Assembly: GCF_050496765.1 (NCBI RefSeq) | Contig: NZ_JBNWEO010000015.1 | Span: 124,001-188,000 of the forward strand | DNA from: JAEVLT01 sp050496765 | Lineage (GTDB): Bacteria > Bacillota > Bacilli > Bacillales > Cytobacillaceae | Length of the DNA stretch: 64,000 nt | Reading direction: 5' to 3' | In this document: positions 45,256 through 53,962 of the stretch, piece by piece | Numbering within the stretch: position 1 is the first letter of the stretch | Layout of the letters: each line of letters starts with the position of its first letter | Program-made: the position numbers and the translations under genes | Notes under the pieces: generated by a model | The model's input: only the letters and a program-made list of their open reading frames with translations | Told to the model about the DNA's origin: nothing | The model's database searches: none

Positions 45256-45840
45256 ATGAACAAGTGGATCCAGAAAATGCTCGTTGTGACGGTGTCAATC
45301 CTAACGTTTGGCCTCGTAACACCTGCACAGCTAAACCATTATGTAAATGCCGGAAAAACCGATAATGAAGCGATTGAAACAAATATACAGACAGCAAGCA
45401 TCGAACAGCCACCGCTTCCCGAACCGCTTGCCCAAGAAGAAAATGTAATAGAAGAATTTAAAAAACAGGCAGAGATGCTATCCTTTCAAAAATTTGGGAC
45501 GAAAATCAAACCTGTAATCGAAGATGAATTTCGCGAAGTGATTTTGCCAAATATTAATAAAGTCCTTGAAAGTATGGCGGGTCAAATCCCCGCGGAAGAA
45601 TTGCAGAATTTAGCCATATCTGAACACCCTGGTAAAGGCCGTTCAGAGAAAATTTTCCACGTGACCAATCGGGAAACAAACACAGACCTGCTTCGTTTTC
45701 ATGTCCGCCGCGATAATCCGCCGCAAGCAGGGTATTGGTTTAATTTTCATTATCATACGGCCAAAGACAACTTTCAAAGCCATCAGGAACTCGGCGCCAT
45801 TTATTGGGCGAAAAATACTCCGCCTAAATGGATGAGTTAA
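45256..45840 (+). CDS. ypjP: YpjP-like exported protein
   Basis: A 194-residue protein with an N-terminal hydrophobic signal or anchor (about residues 6-24), a Glu/Gln-rich middle and a conserved-looking C-terminal domain (RFHVRRDNPPQAGYWFNFHY, GAIYWAKNTPPKW). It resembles B. subtilis YpjP, of unknown function, which is normally adjacent to thyB. ATG follows AAAGGGGA. Here the Ter island separates it from thyA. Confidence 0.8.
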   Translation: MNKWIQKMLVVTVSILTFGLVTPAQLNHYVNAGKTDNEAIETNIQTASIEQPPLPEPLAQEENVIEEFKKQAEMLSFQKFGTKIKPVIEDEFREVILPNINKVLESMAGQIPAEELQNLAISEHPGKGRSEKIFHVTNRETNTDLLRFHVRRDNPPQAGYWFNFHYHTAKDNFQSHQELGAIYWAKNTPPKWMS

Positions 45841-45882
45841 TAGGTTTCATTTGCTGGTTAATAGGAAAAACTTTATGAAGTA

Positions 45883-45909
45883 TGAAACCTTTTTGTAGGA
45901 GAATCCGTA
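45883..45909 (+). promoter_or_regulatory. ECF sigma-type promoter of terD-terC operon
   Basis: TGAAAC (45883-45888), 17-bp spacer, CGTA (45906-45909), matching the SigW/SigM/SigX-class consensus. T-rich bases follow the TGAAACC. B. subtilis yceCDEFGH is known to have ECF-sigma control. Confidence 0.8.
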
Positions 45910-45943
45910 AATAAATTTATAACGCAAATTGGAGGTAAAACAG

Positions 45944-46525
45944 ATGACAGTTAGTTTATCAAAAGGACAAAAAGTTGATTTAACAAAAACAAACCCTGGT
46001 TTAAAAAATGTTGTGGTCGGTCTTGGCTGGGACACAAATAAATACGATGGTGGATTTGATTTTGACCTGGATTCTTCCGTCTTCCTACTTGGAGAAAATG
46101 GAAAAGTCACAGCCGAAAGCGATTTTGTCTTTTACAATAACCCCAACGGTGGCAATGGATCGGTTTTCCACACAGGTGACAATCGTACAGGCGCTGGCGA
46201 AGGCGACGATGAGCAAGTAAAAATTAACCTTTCTGCCATTCCTGCAAACATTCAACGGATTGCCTTTACGATCACAATTCATGAAGCGGAAAAGCGAAAC
46301 CAGAATTTTGGACAAGTTTCCAACGCATATGCCCGGATTTTCAATGAAGAGACCGGCCAGGAATTAATCCGCTATGATTTAGGGGAAGATTTTTCAATCG
46401 AGACCGCTCTTGTTGTCGGTGAACTGTACCGCCATAATGGAGAATGGAAATTTAGTGCAATCGGCAGCGGATATCAGGGCGGCTTAGCAGCACTTGCTAC
46501 CGATTTTGGATTGCAGGTTGGTTAA
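45944..46525 (+). CDS. TerD-family stress protein (copy 1)
   Basis: A 193-residue TerD protein, cytoplasmic and calcium-binding in characterised relatives. The acidic loop [14 protein letters not shown] and the second [14 protein letters not shown] loop are intact, as is the C-terminal [21 protein letters not shown] follows TTGGAGG. It is the first gene behind the ECF promoter and is followed by a hairpin before terC. Copies 1 and 3 are the most alike, suggesting duplication. Confidence 0.9.
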   Translation: MTVSLSKGQKVDLTKTNPGLKNVVVGLGWDTNKYDGGFDFDLDSSVFLLGENGKVTAESDFVFYNNPNGGNGSVFHTGDNRTGAGEGDDEQVKINLSAIPANIQRIAFTITIHEAEKRNQNFGQVSNAYARIFNEETGQELIRYDLGEDFSIETALVVGELYRHNGEWKFSAIGSGYQGGLAALATDFGLQVG

Positions 46526-46542
46526 CTAAAAAAAGCTGGGAG

Positions 46543-46574
46543 ACCTGGCAGTAACGCTCTGCCAGGTGTTTTTA
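46543..46574 (+). terminator. Hairpin between terD and terC (attenuator or terminator)
   Basis: ACCTGGCAG (46543-46551) pairs with CTGCCAGGT (46559-46567), followed by GTTTTTA. No obvious promoter precedes terC, so partial read-through seems likely. Confidence 0.75.
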
Positions 46575-46607
46575 TCGGACAGAATAAAAAGTGGAGGAAG
46601 TTTTTGA

Positions 46608-47378
46608 ATGTCATTTTTACAAGGAATTTTAAACACCTATGCAGAATTCTTTCAATGGGATATGTGGGTGAAAGTTTTAACAGACCCTGTCAGCTGGGGG
46701 CTGATCGGTACATTAATCATTCTTGAGGGGCTACTCTCGGCCGACAACGCGCTTGTTCTCGCTGTTATGGTGAAACACTTGCCGGTGAAAAAACGGCGGA
46801 AAGCATTATTCTATGGTTTGCTCGGAGCATATAGCTTCCGATTTTTAGCAATCGGCTTAGGTGTATTCTTGATCAAACTTTGGTGGATTAAAGTAATTGG
46901 CGCAGGTTATCTAGCATGGTTGTCCATTAAATATTTCATCGATAAGCAAAAAGATGGAGATGGTGGAGAAGAAGATGCCCATGAAGTAAACCAGGGCGGT
47001 TTGCTGATCCGCTTGTTCGGTACTTTTTGGGGAACGGTTGTATCAGTTGAGCTAATGGATATTGCTTTCTCTGTTGACAGTGTATTGGCGGCATTTGGCG
47101 TAAGTAATGAAGTCTGGATTTTATTTGTTGGCGGTATTCTCGGTGTGTTGATGATGCGGGGTGTTGCTGGTGTTTTCCTCACCTTGATTGACCGGGTGCC
47201 AGAGCTTGAAACAACTGCATATATTTTAATTGCGATCATTGCCATCAAAATGTTCCTTGGCGTGTTTGGATTTGAACTGGAGCCGTTGTACTTCTTTATT
47301 ATTCTTGTGCTTACATTTGGCGCAACCTTCATTGTTCATTACTTAAACAGAAAAAAAGTTTCCGAAAGCGGAAAATAA
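46608..47378 (+). CDS. TerC-family membrane protein (YceF/MeeF-like)
   Basis: A 256-residue protein with about seven helices. The TerC motifs EGLLSADNALVLAVMV and MDIAFSVDSVLAAFG carry acidic residues in helices that are thought to bind metal. B. subtilis YceF and YkoY export Mn and help load exported enzymes. ATG follows GGAGGAAG at 10-nt spacing. A weak hairpin with T-run (47398-47434) separates it from the next gene. Confidence 0.9.
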   Translation: MSFLQGILNTYAEFFQWDMWVKVLTDPVSWGLIGTLIILEGLLSADNALVLAVMVKHLPVKKRRKALFYGLLGAYSFRFLAIGLGVFLIKLWWIKVIGAGYLAWLSIKYFIDKQKDGDGGEEDAHEVNQGGLLIRLFGTFWGTVVSVELMDIAFSVDSVLAAFGVSNEVWILFVGGILGVLMMRGVAGVFLTLIDRVPELETTAYILIAIIAIKMFLGVFGFELEPLYFFIILVLTFGATFIVHYLNRKKVSESGK

Positions 47379-47397
47379 ATTTTATAGAATTGAAAAA

Positions 47398-47434
47398 AAG
47401 GGAAACTAGCTCATGCTTGTATCCCTTCTTTTTT
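47398..47434 (+). terminator. Weak hairpin after terC
   Basis: AAGGGAAAC pairs with GTATCCCTT with one A-A bulge pair, ahead of CTTTTTT. It could trim expression of the biosynthetic genes that follow. Confidence 0.55.
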
Positions 47435-47459
47435 AACATTTAAAAAAAGGAGCACTCGG

Positions 47460-48656
47460 ATGAAATTTTTTTCATATTACATGGGAGAGGAATTAGAGTC
47501 CTTGTTTTATCAGCCGCCGCAACCCTTTACAAAACATTCCGACCGGGAGCTACTTTCCTATGGGTTAGGTGCGACGCTTTATATGCCTGCTACACGGAAG
47601 AATATTCATCAGGAAATTTTATCAAAAAAACATGCCGGCTTAACGTCGATTGTGCTTGATTTGGAAGATGCAGTCGGTGACCGTCAAGTAGAAACTGCAG
47701 AAGCAGCTGTGATTGCTGAACTAAAGATGCTCCAGCAAGAAATTGAAAAACAGTACATAGACTTGGAAGACTTGCCATTGCTGTTTATTCGCATTCGCTC
47801 ATTCGAGCAATTTTGCCGTATAAAGGAAAGGTTGGAGGAATCCGTTCATGTGCTTACCGGTGTGGTCATTCCCAAGTTTTCAGCCAATGAAGGTAAAGCA
47901 ATTCTTGAAGAGGCTTCGGTGATTTCAACAGACGAGCACCCGTTTTATGCGATGCCAATTTTGGAATCAGCAAAGGTTATGTACCAAGAAACAAGAATGA
48001 GCGAGCTGCTAGGAATTAAAAAAATAGTGGATCAATACAGAGAGAACATTTTAAATGTGCGGATTGGCGCCACCGATTTCAGCGGAATTTATGGACTCAG
48101 AAGAAGTGCTGATCTGACTGCATATGATATTGCAGTATTAAGGGATTGCATCGCTGATATTATCAATGTTTTTCAGCGGGTGGAATCTCCCTACGTCATT
48201 TCCGGGCCGGTGTGGGAGTATTTCTCTGGGAATGAACGGTGGCTGAAGCCGCAGCTAAGACAAACTCTATTTCGTGATCATTTCGGAGAACGGGGCTTGA
48301 AATGGCGGGCAGATTTAATTGATCGCAATCTCGATGGGCTTATTCGAGAAGTGCTAATGGATATCGCCAATGGTTTAATCGGAAAAACGATTATTCATCC
48401 ATCCCATATTAAGGTTGTTCAAGCCCTGCATGTTGTTTCTTTCGAAGAATACATGGATGCCCTCAGCATTATCGAATCAGCTACAGGGGAAGGGGGAGTA
48501 GCAAAGAGCTCCTTTTCCAATAAAATGAACGAAATGAAGCCCCACCTATATTGGGCGCAACGAATCATTCAAAAATCTAACGTTTACGGGGTGCTGCATG
48601 AGAAGTACACAAACATTGACCTCTTACAAAAAGAAGTACTCGTTTCCAATCCTTGA
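47460..48656 (+). CDS. HpcH/HpaI (CitE-like) aldolase/lyase of the Ter island
   Basis: A 398-residue TIM-barrel lyase relative: LTSIVLDLEDAVGDRQ (CitE-type metal-binding Asp/Glu) near residue 60, VRIGATDFSGIYGLRR in the middle, and IGKTIIHPSHIKVVQ at the C-terminal, where CitE proteins carry HPSQ. It likely makes or breaks a C-C bond in an oxo acid or acyl-CoA-like substrate, but no partner citrate lyase subunits are present. ATG follows AAGGAG. First of four overlapping or adjacent genes predicted to build a nucleoside-like metabolite. Confidence 0.85.
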   Translation: MKFFSYYMGEELESLFYQPPQPFTKHSDRELLSYGLGATLYMPATRKNIHQEILSKKHAGLTSIVLDLEDAVGDRQVETAEAAVIAELKMLQQEIEKQYIDLEDLPLLFIRIRSFEQFCRIKERLEESVHVLTGVVIPKFSANEGKAILEEASVISTDEHPFYAMPILESAKVMYQETRMSELLGIKKIVDQYRENILNVRIGATDFSGIYGLRRSADLTAYDIAVLRDCIADIINVFQRVESPYVISGPVWEYFSGNERWLKPQLRQTLFRDHFGERGLKWRADLIDRNLDGLIREVLMDIANGLIGKTIIHPSHIKVVQALHVVSFEEYMDALSIIESATGEGGVAKSSFSNKMNEMKPHLYWAQRIIQKSNVYGVLHEKYTNIDLLQKEVLVSNP

Positions 48657-49971
48657 CTTGTTAAATATAGAGGTAGAGGTGACCGATAATCCATTTAGCC
48701 TTCCAGTCGATGAACTATTTACAATGGCTGCAAGAATCAATAACAAGCGCTCGTTTTTATTTATGAGCAAGCTGATAGGCAAGCATATACCAATCCATCC
48801 AAACAAAGCCTTGTTAACATCGGCTCTGCTCGCCGTCCGCTATTATGAAACAAAAATGAATGCTGAATTTGACGGGAAAACGATTTTTCTGGCAGAGTTT
48901 TTAAAAACAAATCCGGACTTCAAAAGGGACGCATTTATTCCAATGGCCGTCTGCCCAATGATTATCGGCTTTGCGGAAACCGCGACAGCACTTGGACATG
49001 CTTTTTCCGATTGTTTTACAAATGCCAGCTACGTCCATACAACGAGGGAGGAACTTGAAGATCAGGAACCGGTCATTGTTTTTGAAGAAGAACATTCACA
49101 TGCCACTTCTCACCGTTGTTATTTTCCACTCGACATGATTCAAAATGACCGGGACATTGTTCTCGTTGATGATGAATTGACAACGGGCAAAACCGCCTTA
49201 AATATCATTCGCTCGATTCATTCTCGTTTTCCGCGAAAATATTATACGGTTGCCGCAATCCTCGACTGGCGCACCGCTGAGAGCAAGCGTGCCTTTACGA
49301 AGCTTGAATTGGAATTGGGGATAAACATACACGTCATCAGCCTTGTAGCCGGAACAGTGCACATCGATTCCGTAAAAGAAGTACCCGACGAGGATGAAGA
49401 TAGCCAAGTGGGATCAAAGACAGCCGTTAAAATTGAAAGAATTGCAGTATCGCAGTTTTTTCCGCAAAAAAGGAATTCTCCGGTTGCCAAAAAGGGAAAG
49501 ATGGGCACTGCATGCTTTATCGAAGAAACGGGGCGGTTTGGTCTTAAAACGGATCAAGTTCTAGAAATTACCGAGAAAGTAAACCGGGCTGCTGCTTATT
49601 TGGCAGAAAAGCGTTCCGGCAAGCGAACGCTTTGCCTTGGCACAGGAGAGTTTATGTATTTGCCATTAGCAATCGCTGCAAAATTGGGGAATGGCATTTT
49701 CTATCAATCTACAACAAGAAGTCCTATTTTCGTTCACAATGAGAAAGGATACGGTGCAAGATATAAGGCCGCTTTTCCAAATCCGGAAAATGACGAGATC
49801 ACAAATTATGTTTACAATATTCCCGAGGGGTTTTACGATGAAATGTTTGTATTTTTTGAACGGGAAGTACCTGACTCAGAGCTTGAACCGTTTTTGGAAC
49901 AACTGAAAAACACGGGTGTCCAAACCATTAAACTCGTTTTCTTTTCGCAAAATGAGGTGGGAGCAATATGA
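48598..49971 (+). CDS. Phosphoribosyltransferase (PRTase_2/TRSP type) of the Ter island
   Basis: A 457-residue protein. The PRPP-binding loop is clear (DIVLVDDELTTGKTALNII, about residue 184-202) in a type I PRTase fold, preceded by TDNPFSLPVDELFTMAARIN typical of this group; the C-terminal half (VLEITEKVNRAA..CLGTGEFMYLPLAIA) matches the TRSP domain that accompanies it. It overlaps the CitE-like gene by 59 nt in another frame; the ATG at 48598 has GGGGTG before it. Expected to attach or release a ribose-phosphate. Confidence 0.82.
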   Translation: MRSTQTLTSYKKKYSFPILDLLNIEVEVTDNPFSLPVDELFTMAARINNKRSFLFMSKLIGKHIPIHPNKALLTSALLAVRYYETKMNAEFDGKTIFLAEFLKTNPDFKRDAFIPMAVCPMIIGFAETATALGHAFSDCFTNASYVHTTREELEDQEPVIVFEEEHSHATSHRCYFPLDMIQNDRDIVLVDDELTTGKTALNIIRSIHSRFPRKYYTVAAILDWRTAESKRAFTKLELELGINIHVISLVAGTVHIDSVKEVPDEDEDSQVGSKTAVKIERIAVSQFFPQKRNSPVAKKGKMGTACFIEETGRFGLKTDQVLEITEKVNRAAAYLAEKRSGKRTLCLGTGEFMYLPLAIAAKLGNGIFYQSTTRSPIFVHNEKGYGARYKAAFPNPENDEITNYVYNIPEGFYDEMFVFFEREVPDSELEPFLEQLKNTGVQTIKLVFFSQNEVGAI

Positions 49972-51080
49972 TAAAAAGCAAACAGCCGGCAAAAATCGGT
50001 TCATATAAACGAGAGGATGTCGTTTTTTTATTAAAAGATTTAAGTTCAATCCAGCTTGAGGACTCACTCGAGAAGCGGGAAAAAAAGGTTCAAGCGGGCG
50101 GACATTATAGCGAATCATTGCCAATCGAGTATCAGCCCCCAAAAAAATATATGGATTTATTTTGGCAGTCACTCGATCAATATAAACAAAAAGTAGCGTT
50201 AAATATCGGAATCGTTGCCGAACAAATCGTCCATCAAAAAGGGGCAAATACCGTTCTCGTTTCATTAGCCCGTGCCGGGACGCCGATTGGCATCCTGATG
50301 AAAAGGTATATCCAATTTCGTTTCGGATTTAACATCCCCCATTATAGCATTTCCATTATTCGCGACCGGGGGATTGATGAAAACGCGATTCGCTATATTC
50401 TTAGCATGCACCCGAACCACCGCATCCAATTTGTCGATGGCTGGACAGGCAAAGGGGCAATTTCGCTTGAACTAACAAAAGCTTGCCGTACATTTGAAGA
50501 GAAATATGCTATTTCCCTTGACGACACGCTTGCCGTTCTAGCCGATCCAGGTCATTGCACGACATTGTTCGGCACAAGGGAAGATTTTTTAATTCCATCC
50601 GCCTGTTTAAATTCAACTGTCTCCGGTCTTGTCAGCCGGACTGTGTTAAATAAAGAATACATTGGCGAAAATGATTTTCACGGAGCAAAATATTATCGAG
50701 AATTAGCTGAGATGGATGTCTCCAATCAATATATCGACTTGATTAGTGATGAATTTCCGTTTATTTCCGATCAGGTAAAGAAAACGGTCGGAGAAAGGCT
50801 ACTAGAGGGCCTTCAGGCGGATTTTATCGGTATGAGAGAAGTTGAACGGCTTCAGAAGGAATTTGATCTAACCAATTCGCATCTCATCAAGCCTGGCGTC
50901 GGAGAAACAACGAGAGTGTTGCTGCGCAGGGTGCCATGGAAAGTGCTCATTCGGGATTTGGAAAGCCCATATGTGAAGCATGTTCTTTTACTTGCACAAG
51001 AAAAAAAGGTTAAAGTGGAACATCAGCCGAACCTTGGTTATCTTTGCTGCGGCTTGATTAAACCAATGGAGGGCGCTTAA
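49968..51080 (+). CDS. StiP/PRTase_1-like protein with C-terminal PELOTA-like domain
   Basis: A 370-residue protein overlapping the previous gene by four bases (ATGA). The N-terminal region (about residues 60-280: LVSLARAGTPIGILMKRYIQ, IRDRGIDENAIRYIL, FVDGWTGKGAISLEL) fits the StiP/PRTase_1 family, described both as phosphoribosyltransferase-like and as cysteine-protease-like. The last 75 residues (VLIRDLESPYVKHVLLLAQE) resemble a PELOTA/L7Ae-type RNA-binding domain. In the island it may modify a nucleoside or nucleotide. Activity is unproven. Confidence 0.78.
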   Translation: MIKSKQPAKIGSYKREDVVFLLKDLSSIQLEDSLEKREKKVQAGGHYSESLPIEYQPPKKYMDLFWQSLDQYKQKVALNIGIVAEQIVHQKGANTVLVSLARAGTPIGILMKRYIQFRFGFNIPHYSISIIRDRGIDENAIRYILSMHPNHRIQFVDGWTGKGAISLELTKACRTFEEKYAISLDDTLAVLADPGHCTTLFGTREDFLIPSACLNSTVSGLVSRTVLNKEYIGENDFHGAKYYRELAEMDVSNQYIDLISDEFPFISDQVKKTVGERLLEGLQADFIGMREVERLQKEFDLTNSHLIKPGVGETTRVLLRRVPWKVLIRDLESPYVKHVLLLAQEKKVKVEHQPNLGYLCCGLIKPMEGA

Positions 51081-51895
51081 TGATGATTATCGCTTCCGAT
51101 CTCGACAGGACATTGATTTATTCAAACCGGGCAATCGCAGAGCTTGGTTGTCCTGATCCATTGCAAGTGAAGCCTGTAGAACAAAAAGATGGAAAAAATA
51201 TTTCCTATATGACGTTGACTGGACTTCGGATTCTTGAGGAAGTATGCCGGAAAAGTATGTTTATTCCGGTAACAACAAGAACAACGGATCAATTTAAACG
51301 AATTGGGATTTTCCGGGAAACTTTTACAACTTCCTATGTGATTACAACAAACGGAGCTGAGATTTATTACAAAGGTGAAATCATTCGCGAATGGTCTGAA
51401 CATTTGGCAGTTCTGCTGAAACAAAACGCAGCAGCTAAAGAGGAAGTAGCAGCCTATTTTCAAAACCAATTCAGTTGCCAATCAGCTGTTTTAAGGCATG
51501 TCAACGATGCATTTTTTTATTTTGTATTCGACAAGATCCCCTATTGGCTGGATAAACAAACAATCATGAAGACTGCGCATTTATTTGGCTGGAATGCTTC
51601 CATGCAGGGAAGAAAACTGTATTTTATCCCTAAGCCGATCAATAAAGGGGATGCGCTAAGCTATATTTGCGAACGGCAAGGTGAACAGGCAATCGCTGGG
51701 GCCGGTGATTCCATTCTTGACTGGGATTTTCTTGCACGCTGTAAAGTTCGGCTGATCCCTCGCCACGGTGAGTTGGCAAATGAAAGGCTAGCAGCGGATG
51801 TACTTCAAACAAAAAGCCAGGGAATTGAAGCGGGAGAAGAAGTTTTGCAACAATTTCGATCGCTTCTTGCAGCAAACGCTACTCTTTCACGCTAG
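51080..51895 (+). CDS. HAD-family phosphatase of the Ter island
   Basis: A 271-residue HAD hydrolase. Motif I (ASDLDRTL; Asp7, Asp9), motif II in VTTRTTDQF and motif IV in GAGDSILDWDFL are present, and the cap is of the Cof or sucrose-phosphatase type. It probably dephosphorylates the product of the upstream enzymes. ATG overlaps the previous TAA by one base; GGAGGG precedes. The 3' end overlaps the leftward membrane gene by 17 nt. Confidence 0.85.
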   Translation: MMIIASDLDRTLIYSNRAIAELGCPDPLQVKPVEQKDGKNISYMTLTGLRILEEVCRKSMFIPVTTRTTDQFKRIGIFRETFTTSYVITTNGAEIYYKGEIIREWSEHLAVLLKQNAAAKEEVAAYFQNQFSCQSAVLRHVNDAFFYFVFDKIPYWLDKQTIMKTAHLFGWNASMQGRKLYFIPKPINKGDALSYICERQGEQAIAGAGDSILDWDFLARCKVRLIPRHGELANERLAADVLQTKSQGIEAGEEVLQQFRSLLAANATLSR

Positions 51896-52124
51896 AGCGT
51901 TTAAAGACAAAATGATAAAGACAGCTAAAAAAGGCGTAGCAGCTTAAGAATATAATGACAAAGAAAAGAAAAGAATGAACAATTGGTGAAAGAAGCAAAG
52001 AGAAAATCAAACTATACCAAAACAAGTCGATATAGATAAAGAAATCGGAGAGCATGACGTCCATTACTGTATCCAATTCTTCCTGAATGGTCTCAATTCT
52101 TGGCCGTCGATAAAGAAATCTCAT
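51879..52124 (-). CDS. Small two-helix membrane protein, opposite strand in Ter island
   Basis: An 81-residue protein with two hydrophobic helices (about residues 27-50 and 50-70) and basic ends (RRPRIETIQEEL; VFKRSS). ATG follows AGGTGA with 6-nt spacing. It is tail-to-tail with the HAD gene, overlapping it by 17 nt. No family recognised; it could be a separate membrane component inserted between the two halves of the island. Confidence 0.55.
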   Translation of the reverse strand: MRFLYRRPRIETIQEELDTVMDVMLSDFFIYIDLFWYSLIFSLLLSPIVHSFLFFVIIFLSCYAFFSCLYHFVFKRSSVKE

Positions 52125-52210
52125 AATTGTTCACCTGCTTTTTGTTCTGAGTACTTAATAGTATGAAAGGACAGAGAAAAAGGTGAAAATGCAAATGGGC
52201 TTGTGAACAA

Positions 52211-52236
52211 TGAAACATTTCTTTTTTTGATTCGTA
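52211..52236 (+). promoter_or_regulatory. ECF sigma-type promoter of yceG-telA-terD operon
   Basis: TGAAAC (52211-52216), 16-bp T-rich spacer, CGTA (52233-52236): an exact match to the SigW consensus spacing. It mirrors the promoter before terD copy 1. Confidence 0.85.
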
Positions 52237-52321
52237 AATAAATGAACACAATAAGCAACTATGTTATGATGGAATGGTAGCAGATTTAAAATCTTTCGCT
52301 TTCAGAGGGAAGGGACCGAGG

Positions 52322-53959
52322 ATGTTTCCATCATATAATCAATTAAAAGTTCATAAAATTGCCCTCTCAATTGAAAATTGGCTCAATTTGGCAAAAAAAA
52401 CGCTGCCCGAACGGCCAAAGTTTTCAATGGAAAATGGCGTAATTGAAATTGGGCAAGTTGTCGCCACCTTTCTTGGTATTCCATTTGATGCCGACGAATA
52501 CTATAACCAGTTGTATGAGTATGTTCATTTGCCAGAATTCGGTTTCTCGTTATTAAGCGAAGGAACGCTTGACAAAACAATTGATAATCGGCAGTTTCAG
52601 GCGGTTCAAAAGGTTTTGACGATTAACAAAGAGCAAAATCTGTCCATCAACAGATTTGTCGCATTCCTTGATGGGGAACAATTGATTTTAAAATCTGAAA
52701 ATCCGCTCCTTCATCGCAAATTACGGGAAGCAATGATTGAAACAGTCAGTCTCTTTGAGAAAAGAGAACCCGGCGGCTTGCATCATCCCGATTTAAGAAG
52801 AGTTTTAGTCGATCTTGTGAAATGGTCGAAAAACCATTTGCTAGAGCCGCTTACAAAAGCAGATCCAAAAACGTCCATGCCCAAATTTTTATGGTATGGT
52901 GATTTTAAAAAAAGCCATCAATATTTTCTTTATTATTTAATGCTTCTTGGCTGCGATTTGGTTCTATTTCATCCTGATGGCAAGGAACCGCTCGCGGGAA
53001 TCGTGGAAGAACAGACATTTGTTTATCAATATCCAAACAAGCAAACGCCAGATCCTTTTCCAACTGAAAAACGAAGCAGGAAAACAACAGTAGCCTACCG
53101 TGCTTCGAAAGAAATTGAATCGATTCTCCATCAGGACGGCTCCGGGCTGTATAAGCCATGGCAGCTGAGAGAATATATCCCTTCATGCATAACGTTAAAA
53201 ACGACGTATGATGAGCTGTTTCTTTTGGGAAAGGAACTTGCTATGATCCGGCCGGGCTTCGAAGTGGAGAACGGTCATGTGAAAATCCCATCCCTTTTCG
53301 CAAAAATACAAGGTGTAAGCAAAAATAAAAAAGAATATTGGGAACGAATCAATGGACTTGTTCAAACCAGCCACAGCCTTTTGATTCAGCAATTTCCATT
53401 TACAACCGAGACAGCCAATGACTTTCGTTTTCATTATCGCAGCGCTCTTAACAAAGATGGCAGTTTAAATCCGGAAAAAATGATCCAAGCCCATTATTGG
53501 ACATACTCTCATCTGCCTTTAGGACTGCAAATGGGAATTGCCCATACTGTCAAACAAGTTTGTGAAAATCCTCGTCTTAAGAAATTGCCAAATGAAAGCG
53601 ATGAGGAGATACGAATTTATTTGTTCAGCACAGCCATGCATATTCCAAAAAATATCATTCAGCTGCTGGAGAAATTTGATTACTCGCAAACCGTACCTAA
53701 ATTTGTTTTATACAATAATGAGCGGTACGGCCAACTTTCAAGATCTGACGCCGCATTGCTCTTGCTGCTGAATCATTTTGGAGCCGATGTGGTTGTCTAT
53801 AACCCTGCAGGCCATAATGATATCGAAAACTATCTTGATGAAGAGTTATTTGATACCCATTGGCTTGAAGATGTTGTCTTTGATCAGGAATTTCGGACAG
53901 CTTCCAAGTTGAAGAAAAACTTTCTGCACGGGTTTCTAAAAAATTTAAGGGGAGAATGA
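52322..53959 (+). CDS. yceG: YceG-family Ter-system protein
   Basis: A 545-residue cytoplasmic protein, near B. subtilis YceG (537). It contains two related blocks with FLWYGDFKKSHQYFLYYLMLLG and PKFVLYNNERYGQL, suggesting an internal duplication, each followed by an LGCDLVLFHPDG / FGADVVVYNPAG element. The function is unknown but it always travels with TelA. ATG at 52322 follows GGGACCGAGG. TelA starts 3 nt after its stop. Confidence 0.85.
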   Translation: MFPSYNQLKVHKIALSIENWLNLAKKTLPERPKFSMENGVIEIGQVVATFLGIPFDADEYYNQLYEYVHLPEFGFSLLSEGTLDKTIDNRQFQAVQKVLTINKEQNLSINRFVAFLDGEQLILKSENPLLHRKLREAMIETVSLFEKREPGGLHHPDLRRVLVDLVKWSKNHLLEPLTKADPKTSMPKFLWYGDFKKSHQYFLYYLMLLGCDLVLFHPDGKEPLAGIVEEQTFVYQYPNKQTPDPFPTEKRSRKTTVAYRASKEIESILHQDGSGLYKPWQLREYIPSCITLKTTYDELFLLGKELAMIRPGFEVENGHVKIPSLFAKIQGVSKNKKEYWERINGLVQTSHSLLIQQFPFTTETANDFRFHYRSALNKDGSLNPEKMIQAHYWTYSHLPLGLQMGIAHTVKQVCENPRLKKLPNESDEEIRIYLFSTAMHIPKNIIQLLEKFDYSQTVPKFVLYNNERYGQLSRSDAALLLLLNHFGADVVVYNPAGHNDIENYLDEELFDTHWLEDVVFDQEFRTASKLKKNFLHGFLKNLRGE

Positions 53960-53962
53960 ATA

